Under the pieces are notes generated by a model. That model did no database searches and was not told the DNA's origin. It saw nothing but the letters and a program-made list of their open reading frames with translations. The position numbers and the translations under genes are program-made. 6,727 nt of DNA from Bacillota bacterium (GTDB lineage Bacteria; Bacillota; Clostridia; Peptostreptococcales; Anaerovoracaceae), in contig JAEEVI010000217.1 in NCBI GenBank assembly GCA_016287035.1, positions 1 through 6,727 on the forward strand, read 5' to 3'. Of this stretch, positions 1 to 5,346 are shown in pieces; positions within the stretch are counted from its first letter, which is position 1, and each line of letters starts with the position of its first letter.

Positions 1-399
1 AGCCTTGCGGAGGAAGCTCCCGCTCAGGAACAGCCCGCCGAGGAAGAAGCTCCGGCGCCGGCCGAGCCGGCGGCAGACGAACAGCCTGCCGCGGAAGCCG
101 TACCTGAGGCGGAGGAAACACCGGCGCAGGACGCTCCGAAAGAAGATACAGCCGTAGAACTGTCAGAAGCGCCCGCGGAAGCGTCCGAAGAGGCCCCCGC
201 GGACGAGGCGGAAGGAGTCCTGGACACCGAGACCGAGATACCCGAGATCCTCGCCGCCGCGCCGGAACCCGTACAGGCCGCTCCCGTCGACGAGCTGTTC
301 AGCGAGCCGAAATATCTCGACGTCTGCCCGACCTGCGGACAGCCGAACGAGGCGAACGGAAGGTTCTGCCGCAACTGCGGCGCGGACCTCACGGTGTAG
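1..399 (+). CDS. C-terminal part of a zinc-ribbon protein with an Ala/Glu/Pro-rich linker (5' end outside window)
   Basis: The frame is open from the first base and ends at TAG (397-399), giving 132 visible residues with no start in view. Roughly residues 1-90 are a low-complexity, strongly acidic linker of Ala, Glu and Pro with recurring EEAPA/PAEE-like units, which should be disordered. The last 24 residues hold a compact zinc ribbon with cysteines at visible positions 109, 112, 123 and 126 (CPTCG, ten residues, CRNCG). This matches the short double-Cys zinc-ribbon family often found at one end of bacterial membrane or regulatory proteins. The function cannot be assigned because the N-terminal part is missing. 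It converges on the minus-strand operon and shares a terminator with it. I am sure of the frame and the zinc-binding motif, and unsure of the role. Confidence 0.8.
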   Translation, partial: SLAEEAPAQEQPAEEEAPAPAEPAADEQPAAEAVPEAEETPAQDAPKEDTAVELSEAPAEASEEAPADEAEGVLDTETEIPEILAAAPEPVQAAPVDELFSEPKYLDVCPTCGQPNEANGRFCRNCGADLTV

Positions 400-426
400 G
401 CCTCGTCTTTCCAGCCGTAACGAATG

Positions 427-470
427 AAAAGGCCGCCGGCGCTTATGCGGTGCCGGCGGCCTCTTTATTT
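427..470. terminator. Bidirectional intrinsic terminator between convergent genes
   Basis: A perfect 10-bp GC-only stem (431-440 with 452-461) encloses an 11-nt loop. On the plus strand it is followed by TCTTTATTT. On the minus strand it is followed by TTTT from the A-run at 427-430. It lies 28 bases after the plus-strand stop and 14 bases beyond the minus-strand stop, so it can end transcription from both sides. Confidence 0.85.
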
Positions 471-474
471 GCTC

Positions 475-1170
475 TCAGAAGATATCGCACACGGGCACGA
501 GCCCGCCGCCCTTCTGCCCGTATATCGCGGTCCTCGTTATCCGTATATCCTCTTTTACGTATCCGATCCCTTTGTATCTGAGCATCGCTTCGGCGAGGTT
601 GAGCGGGTTGAGCGTCTCGTTGCTCGCGGCTCTGAGGATCATCACGCAGCGGCACCCGTTTTCCGTGGCGCATGGCTGCGAGACCGATATGATAAGAGGC
701 TTCGCGTCCTTTTCGACCATCGCCTTCGTCTTCTTGTCCCTCTTCAGCACGGGAACGGTCTCCTGAGCCAGAATATCGCCCGTTTCGAATGGGCTGCACG
801 GAAGATCGACGATATACTCGGCCGCAAACGTAAACGCCGACAGGTTCTTCTTGTCGAGCGGTATGCGCCTGCATCCGGTAAAAGCAAGCCCCGCCGGCAT
901 AGCCGCGTTAAGCCTTTCGCAGAGGGTCTCGGTATCCTGCTCGCTGAGGCATTCCATCTCGAAATACTCGCATTCGGATTCGAACCCGAGGGACAGCGGC
1001 TGCACGATATTGATCTTAGGATGCGGGTTGAAACCCTTTGTGAAGTCGACGTCGATGCCGGCCCTGTATAGCACGCGCTTAAAGAGCCTCTGAAGGTCGA
1101 GATGCGATATGAAGCGCATGTTGCCGCGCTTGTAAAAGCGCAGGACGTATCTGAAGTTGCCTTCCGTCAT
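475..1170 (-). CDS. DUF2344 / TIGR03936 radical SAM-linked protein
   Basis: This 231-residue protein has the family hallmark near its N-terminus: RFISHLDLQRLFKR (about 19-32), then GFNPHPKI (about 46-53) and a PLSLGFESECEYFEM segment (about 58-72). The family is known as a partner of, or a fusion to, the TIGR03960-type radical SAM protein; its biochemical role is not established. The ATG is chosen because GGAGG (1178-1182) lies 7 nt upstream and the hallmark begins soon after. The ATG overlaps the TGA of the radical SAM gene in an ATGA arrangement, so the two are translationally coupled and probably made in matched amounts. The gene is last in its operon and is followed by a strong hairpin. 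No signal peptide or membrane segment is visible, so it should be cytoplasmic. Family assignment is confident; function is unknown. Confidence 0.9.
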   Translation of the reverse strand: MTEGNFRYVLRFYKRGNMRFISHLDLQRLFKRVLYRAGIDVDFTKGFNPHPKINIVQPLSLGFESECEYFEMECLSEQDTETLCERLNAAMPAGLAFTGCRRIPLDKKNLSAFTFAAEYIVDLPCSPFETGDILAQETVPVLKRDKKTKAMVEKDAKPLIISVSQPCATENGCRCVMILRAASNETLNPLNLAEAMLRYKGIGYVKEDIRITRTAIYGQKGGGLVPVCDIF

Positions 1171-3056
1171 CGCGCCGCCTCCGATCCTTCCTTAACGGCC
1201 GTCAGAGAGCCGGCGAACCTGCACGTCGCGTGCGCGTTTATGCCGCAGTCGTTGCAGCCGTATCTGCAGTCGGGCGTCGTCTCGCCGCGCTGCGCCCTCT
1301 CCCACTCGCGCAGGAAGAACTCCTTCTTTATGCCGCAGTCGATGATCTCCCAGGGCTGCGGATCCGCGGGATCCAGTGGTCCGTAAGCGGGATCGTCCTC
1401 GCCGATGCCGCACTCGCGGAGCGCGCTCTTCCAGCCCTGTATGTTGAAGCTCTCCGTCCACGCGTCGAAGAAGCATCCGTACTTCTCGAACGCGCACAGG
1501 AGCGCTCCGCAAAGATATCTTCCGCCTCTTGCCAGAAGTGCCTCCAGATGGCTGCCGTAGCTTCCGTGATATCTGTAATTGACGCCCTTTATCTTTCTGA
1601 GCCTGTCGCGCAGATAGACGTGCTTCTTCTCGAACTCCTCCTCGGTGTTCTGGGCGCACCACATGAAAGGCGTATCGGGCTTCGGGACGAAATTCGACAC
1701 GCTTATGTTGACGTTGAACCTTCCGTGCGTGAACTCGCGCTTCTCCTTCGCCAGCTCCATGATCCTCGAAGCGAGGTCAACGATGCCGTCGAGATCCTCG
1801 TATGTCTCGGTCGGAAGCCCCATCATGAAGTATATCTTCACGGCGTTCCAGCCCATCTCCATGGCCCTGGAAAGAGCCGTCATGATGTGCTCCTCCGTGA
1901 CGTTCTTGTTTATAACGTCGCGCAGCCTCTGCGTGCCCGCCTCGGCCGCGAATGTGAGCCCGGTCTTGCGCACGCCCTGAAGCTCGTCGAGTATCCTGAA
2001 GCTGAAATTGTCCATGCGCAGCGAGGGAAGCGAGATCCCTATCTGACGCGGACGGCAGTAATCCATTAGCTCCAGCACCATCGGCTCGAACTCGGAGTAA
2101 TCCGAAGTCGAGAGCGACAGGACGGACACCTCCTGATGACCGCTGTCGGCAAGCTGGTCCTTTGCTATGCTGACCACCTCGTCCTTCGAGCGCTCGCGCA
2201 CCGGGCGGTAGTTCATGCCCGCCTGGCAGAACCTGCAGCCCCTCGTGCAGCCTCTGAATATCTCGACCGAAGGCCTGTCGTGCACGACTTCCACGAGCGG
2301 AACGAGCGTTTTGTGCGGATAGTCGACGGTGTTGAGATCGTCGAGGAACTCGCGAAGGACGACGTCGGGCGCGCCTTCGAATAGCTTTTTATATCCGGCG
2401 TATCTGCCGTCCTCGCCGTAAAGCGGCTCGTAGAAGGACGGCACGTATATCCCCTGTACGGAGCATGCCCTGCGAAGGAGCTCCTCCCTGCTCCAGCCTT
2501 CGAGCTTCCTCTGCCTGGCGAGTTCGAGTATCTCGATAAGCTGCTCCTCTCCGTCGCCGACCTGGACTATGTCGAAGAAGTCCGCCACGGGTTCCGCGTT
2601 GAAGCAGCACGGTCCGCCGGCTATCACGACAGGATCGTCCTCCGCGCGGTCCGCCGCCCTGAGAGGGACTCCGGCGAGCTTCAGCATGTACAGTATGTTC
2701 GTATAGCAGAGCTCGTACTGCAGCGTGAAGCCGATGACGTCGCATTCGCGAAGCGGCGTCTTGCTCTCGAGCGTATATAGCGGAACTCCGGCGGCCTCCA
2801 TCTCGCGGGCCATGTCCTTTGCCGGGGCGAAAGCGCGTTCGCACCAGAGATCCTCGTGCTTGTTGACGAGGTAGTAGAGCAGCTGCAGCCCCACATAGGA
2901 CATGCCTATCTCGTAGCTGTCGGGAAAACAGAAAGCGAAGCGCAGCATATCCTCCCGCGCTTCCTTTACGACGCTGTTAAGTTCTCCTCCTATGTATCTG
3001 GCAGGCTTCTCCACCTTCGGAAGGAGCCTGTCGAGCTGTTTCTGAACGCTGCTCAT
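1167..3056 (-). CDS. B12-binding-like radical SAM protein (TIGR03960 family)
   Basis: The 629-residue protein starts with the family-typical LLPKVEKPARYIGGE segment (about 11-25). Residues about 35-200 form a cobalamin-binding-like Rossmann region containing VIAGGPCCFN (144-153). The radical SAM core follows with the CxxxCxxC cluster at C270, C274 and C277 (RGCTRGCRFCQAG), which should ligate a [4Fe-4S] cluster that cleaves S-adenosylmethionine. MGLPTET (412-418) and ISLPSLRMD (341-349) are further core motifs. Near the C-terminus C597, C601, C604 and C612 form a second possible metal site. The substrate is unknown; the partner is the downstream DUF2344 protein. The ATG directly abuts the obg stop codon with no spacer and no clear Shine-Dalgarno sequence, suggesting termination-reinitiation coupling. 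Linkage to obg hints at ribosome or RNA modification, but that is inference. Family assignment is confident. Confidence 0.93.
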   Translation of the reverse strand: MSSVQKQLDRLLPKVEKPARYIGGELNSVVKEAREDMLRFAFCFPDSYEIGMSYVGLQLLYYLVNKHEDLWCERAFAPAKDMAREMEAAGVPLYTLESKTPLRECDVIGFTLQYELCYTNILYMLKLAGVPLRAADRAEDDPVVIAGGPCCFNAEPVADFFDIVQVGDGEEQLIEILELARQRKLEGWSREELLRRACSVQGIYVPSFYEPLYGEDGRYAGYKKLFEGAPDVVLREFLDDLNTVDYPHKTLVPLVEVVHDRPSVEIFRGCTRGCRFCQAGMNYRPVRERSKDEVVSIAKDQLADSGHQEVSVLSLSTSDYSEFEPMVLELMDYCRPRQIGISLPSLRMDNFSFRILDELQGVRKTGLTFAAEAGTQRLRDVINKNVTEEHIMTALSRAMEMGWNAVKIYFMMGLPTETYEDLDGIVDLASRIMELAKEKREFTHGRFNVNISVSNFVPKPDTPFMWCAQNTEEEFEKKHVYLRDRLRKIKGVNYRYHGSYGSHLEALLARGGRYLCGALLCAFEKYGCFFDAWTESFNIQGWKSALRECGIGEDDPAYGPLDPADPQPWEIIDCGIKKEFFLREWERAQRGETTPDCRYGCNDCGINAHATCRFAGSLTAVKEGSEAAR

Positions 3057-4334
3057 CTATTCGTCTATGTATTCGAAATCGTAGTCTATGACGCGTATGG
3101 TATCGCCCTCTTCGAGCCCCATGGCGAGCATCTTCTCGATGGCGCCCTTGCCCTCTATGTATTTATAGAGATATCGCAGAGAGCCCATATCGTTGAAATT
3201 CGTGGAGTTGAATATCTTCTCGAGCTGTTTTCCCGTGACGAGGAACACGCCGGAGGAGAGCTTCTTCACCTCCACTTCCCTGTAATCGGGATCCTCTTCG
3301 TTCTGCTGAGCGGCGTACGGGACGGAGATGTCCTCGGGCTCGCTTTCGCGCGCCTGAAGGAGAAGACTGTAAGCCTGCTTGAGGACCTCTTCGACGCCCT
3401 CCCTTACCGGGGCGCACATCGGAAGACATTTTATGCCTTTGCTCTCGACGTGCGCGCGCAGCCTCTCGAAGGCCTCGCTGTCGGCCATATCGGTCTTGTT
3501 CGCGGCGACGAGCTGCGGCTTTTTCGCAAGAAGCGGGCTGTAGCCCGAAAGCTCGGCGTTTATCTTTTCGAAATCGTCGATCGGATCTCTTCCCTCGCTT
3601 CCGGACACGTCCACGACGTGTATGAGGACCTTCGTCCTTTCGATGTGCTTGAGGAAGTCGAGCCCGAGGCCCGAGCCCTGCGAAGCGCCTTCGATAAGAC
3701 CTGGTATGTCGGCCATGACGAACGACGAGTCGTATATGTACACTACGCCGAGATTCGGTGTCAGGGTCGTGAAATGATAATTGGCGATCTTGGGCGCCGC
3801 GCTCGTGCTTACCGAGAGCAGCGTCGATTTTCCGACGTTGGGATAGCCTATGAGGCCTACGTCGGCTATAAGCTTCAGCTCGAGATCTATTGTCTTTTCC
3901 CTCGCCGCGCCTCCGGCCTCCGCGAAGTTGGGAGCCTGACGCACGGAATTCTTGAACATGACGTTGCCCTTGCCGCCTCTGCCGCCCTTCGCCGCGACGT
4001 ACCTCTGGCCGTCCTCTGTCATATCGGCGATGACGCTGCCGTTCTCGTAGATGACCGTGCCTGTCGGCACTCGTATAATGAGGTCCTCCCCGTCCTTTCC
4101 GAACTGCTGCCTTCCGCGGCCGTCCTCGCCGTTCTGCGCCTCATATCTGCGCTTATATCTGAAGTCCATAAGCGTGCGGAGGTTCCTGTCGGCGAGTATG
4201 ACAACGTCTCCGCCGCGTCCTCCGTTGCCTCCGTCCGGGCCTCCCTGAGGGATAAAAGGCTCGCGCCTGAACGAAACGGCGCCGTTGCCTCCCTTTCCGG
4301 ACTTTATGGTTATCTGGGCTTTATCTACAAACAT
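3057..4334 (-). CDS. obg: Obg/CgtA family ribosome-assembly GTPase
   Basis: This is a 425-residue GTPase that acts in late 50S subunit maturation and stress signalling. Residues 1-158 form the glycine-rich OBG fold (GGNGAVSFRRE, GGPDGGNGGRGG). The GTPase domain shows G1 GYPNVGKS (163-170), switch I YHFTTLTPNLG (186-196), G3 DIPGL (209-213) and G4 NKTD (279-282). The G5 region reads MCAPVREG (306-313), with Cys where Ser-Ala is usual. The OCT domain covers about 349-425, as in many Bacillota. The ATG is the only ATG, GTG or TTG in frame near the family-standard N-terminus MFVDKAQI. Its ribosome binding site is unusual (see separate entry). Upstream lies the rpmA terminator with no promoter I can recognise between. 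Downstream the radical SAM gene begins at the next base. Identification is very secure. Confidence 0.97.
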   Translation of the reverse strand: MFVDKAQITIKSGKGGNGAVSFRREPFIPQGGPDGGNGGRGGDVVILADRNLRTLMDFRYKRRYEAQNGEDGRGRQQFGKDGEDLIIRVPTGTVIYENGSVIADMTEDGQRYVAAKGGRGGKGNVMFKNSVRQAPNFAEAGGAAREKTIDLELKLIADVGLIGYPNVGKSTLLSVSTSAAPKIANYHFTTLTPNLGVVYIYDSSFVMADIPGLIEGASQGSGLGLDFLKHIERTKVLIHVVDVSGSEGRDPIDDFEKINAELSGYSPLLAKKPQLVAANKTDMADSEAFERLRAHVESKGIKCLPMCAPVREGVEEVLKQAYSLLLQARESEPEDISVPYAAQQNEEDPDYREVEVKKLSSGVFLVTGKQLEKIFNSTNFNDMGSLRYLYKYIEGKGAIEKMLAMGLEEGDTIRVIDYDFEYIDE

Positions 4335-4359
4335 ATCGCTACGGCGAAAAGCCGCCTCC
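4335..4359 (-). promoter_or_regulatory. obg ribosome binding site with a hairpin between Shine-Dalgarno and ATG
   Basis: GGAGG (4355-4359) is the only good Shine-Dalgarno candidate for obg, yet it stands 20 nt from the ATG. The intervening CGGC-TTTTC-GCCG (4342-4354) can fold into a 4-bp GC hairpin, leaving 7 unpaired nt (TAGCGAT) before the ATG, which is the usual spacing. An alternative pairing of GGCG (4353-4356) with CGCC (4343-4346) would hide the end of the Shine-Dalgarno. The arrangement is seen directly; its use in translation is inferred. Confidence 0.55.
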
Positions 4360-4364
4360 GTGAA

Positions 4365-4393
4365 TAAAAAAGGCCTCTACCGAAGTAGAGGCC
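4365..4393 (-). terminator. Intrinsic terminator after rpmA
   Basis: Read on the minus strand this is a perfect 9-bp stem GGCCTCTAC / GTAGAGGCC (4385-4393 with 4372-4380) closed by a UUCG tetraloop and followed directly by TTTTTTA. It begins 11 bases beyond the rpmA stop and ends 30 bases before the obg start codon. It should end most rplU-rpmA transcripts. Confidence 0.93.
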
Positions 4394-4404
4394 CTCAGAC
4401 GCTT

Positions 4405-4665
4405 TTAAGCTTCCTTGGAATAAACGCTTACCTGCTTGCGGGTCTTGTCCTTTCTCTCGAACTTTACGACGCCGTCCTGCATCGCGAACAGAGTATCGTC
4501 TCCGCCGATGCCTACGTTATTTCCCGGATGGATCTTCGTACCTCTCTGACGGACGAGGATCGTTCCTGCGCTTACGAACTGACCGTCGGCTCTCTTGACT
4601 CCCAGACGTTTGGACTCGCTGTCGCGGCCGTTCTTGGAGCTGCCTACACCCTTTTTACTTGCCAT
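4405..4665 (-). CDS. rpmA: 50S ribosomal protein L27
   Basis: This 86-residue protein matches L27 along its whole length: MASKKGVGSSKNGRDSESK, then GTILVRQRGTKIHPG and GGDDTLFAM. L27 sits at the 50S interface, and its N-terminal tail reaches toward the peptidyl transferase centre. The start is fixed by GGAGGTGA (4672-4679), a near-perfect Shine-Dalgarno whose GGAGG lies 9 nt from the ATG, and by an in-frame TGA (4672-4674) only six bases upstream. The mature N-terminus is therefore encoded directly, without the short cleaved extension ending in a Phe-Phe-Ala-like site that is usual in Bacillota, and no prp protease gene lies in the 21-base gap to rplU. It is co-transcribed with rplU and followed by a terminator. 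Identity is certain. Confidence 0.98.
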   Translation of the reverse strand: MASKKGVGSSKNGRDSESKRLGVKRADGQFVSAGTILVRQRGTKIHPGNNVGIGGDDTLFAMQDGVVKFERKDKTRKQVSVYSKEA

Positions 4666-4686
4666 AGTATCTCACCTCCGGTTCAA

Positions 4687-5175
4687 TTACTTAAGAGCTT
4701 CTTCGATAACGGCGATCATCTCGGCGTTCGTAGCCCTGGGATTGAGTTCGATACCCTTGGACTGCGCGAACTCGATGAGCTCCGCTTTCTTCATCGACTT
4801 TAAGGATACGCCTTCGGCCGCCTTGGGAGCTTCCGCGGGCGCTTCTTCCTTCGAAGCGGTCTTTCCGCCGAGAAGGATGTCCTTGATCTCGATCTTCGTA
4901 TAAGGCTGACGGTGACCCTGCTTCTTGCTGTAGTCCTTCTTTGCCTTGTACTTGTAGATGATTACCTTCTTGCCTTTGCCGTTCTCAACGACTGTTCCTT
5001 CGACGCATGCGCCTTCCACGAAGGGCTTGCCGACGATGGTCTCATCTCCGCCTACGACGAGCACCTCGTCGAGGGTGATGTTTGCTCCCGCCTCTGCAGA
5101 GAGCTTTTCGACTGTGATGATGTCTCCTTTGGAAACGCGATACTGCTTTCCGCCGGTCTGTACTACTGCGTACAT
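4687..5175 (-). CDS. rplU: 50S ribosomal protein L21 with a C-terminal SAP/HeH-like extension
   Basis: Residues 1-105 are a normal L21 (MYAVVQTGGKQYRV at the start; YKYKAKKDYSKKQGHRQPYT at about 74-93), a 23S rRNA-binding protein of the large subunit. The protein then continues to 162 residues, whereas L21 is usually near 100. Residues about 106-123 are an Ala/Glu/Lys/Pro linker. Residues about 124-162 (SMKKAELIEFAQSKGIEL, then ATNAEMIAVIEEAL) look like a helix-extended-loop-helix unit of the SAP/Rho-N kind, which often binds nucleic acid. AAGGAGG (5183-5189) lies 7 nt before the ATG, so the start is clear. It is first in the rplU-rpmA unit, behind its own promoter and a structured leader that probably mediates feedback. 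L21 identity is certain; the fold of the tail is inferred. Confidence 0.97.
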   Translation of the reverse strand: MYAVVQTGGKQYRVSKGDIITVEKLSAEAGANITLDEVLVVGGDETIVGKPFVEGACVEGTVVENGKGKKVIIYKYKAKKDYSKKQGHRQPYTKIEIKDILLGGKTASKEEAPAEAPKAAEGVSLKSMKKAELIEFAQSKGIELNPRATNAEMIAVIEEALK

Positions 5176-5257
5176 CTGTTTTCCTCCTTAAATATACGGG
5201 CTCGCCGGTGTAGGTGGCTTTTTAGGCACTTGAAAAAGACCCACTTAGAGCGGCAAC
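5176..5257 (-). ncRNA. Probable L21 leader RNA (5' UTR of rplU)
   Basis: The predicted transcript start near 5257 leaves an approximately 80-nt leader. It contains GTGG (5241-5244) pairing with CCAC (5214-5217), TTTTT (5233-5237) pairing with AAAAA (5219-5223) inside it, and an outer GCCG (5250-5253) able to pair with CGGC (5203-5206). The downstream stretch CCACCTACACCGGCGAG resembles what I recall of ribosomal L21 leaders in Bacillota, where the leader is thought to give autoregulation by L21. The pairings are seen; membership in the known L21 leader family is from memory and not searched. Confidence 0.65.
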
Positions 5258-5263
5258 AGAAGG

Positions 5264-5292
5264 ATAATAACAAAATAGCAAATGGCTGTCAA
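5264..5292 (-). promoter_or_regulatory. Sigma-A-type promoter of rplU-rpmA
   Basis: On the minus strand TTGACA (5287-5292), a 17-bp spacer and TATTAT (5264-5269) form a strong promoter. A TGT triplet just before the -10 box gives an extended -10 (TGn). The start site should be near 5257, directly in front of the leader stem. The -35 box lies within the recA terminator hairpin. Confidence 0.85.
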
Positions 5293-5311
5293 GCGGAACC
5301 GACAGCCATTT
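5280..5311 (-). terminator. Intrinsic terminator after recA
   Basis: A perfect 11-bp stem (AAATGGCTGTC, 5280-5290, with GACAGCCATTT, 5301-5311) closes a 10-nt loop, 35 bases beyond the recA stop. On the minus strand the stem's own TTT is followed by GCTATTTTGTT, an interrupted T-tract, so termination may be incomplete. The stem sequence is shared with the rplU promoter. Confidence 0.75.
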
Positions 5312-5346
5312 TTGCGCTTACTGCAAGTTTTTTTGAGATCCGAAGA

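Noticed and set aside
24..392. 122-codon minus-strand open frame rich in Ser, Ala and Gly
   Set aside because: It is the antisense of the Ala/Glu/Pro linker gene; the plus-strand frame has a proper zinc ribbon and terminator.
1230..2069. 279-codon plus-strand open frame inside the radical SAM gene
   Set aside because: A shadow frame with no ribosome binding site context or recognisable motif, opposite a conserved protein.
2856..4367. 503-codon plus-strand open frame opposite obg and the start of the radical SAM gene
   Set aside because: It is the shadow of well-identified minus-strand genes in GC-rich DNA; it has no recognisable domain and runs through the rpmA-obg gap.
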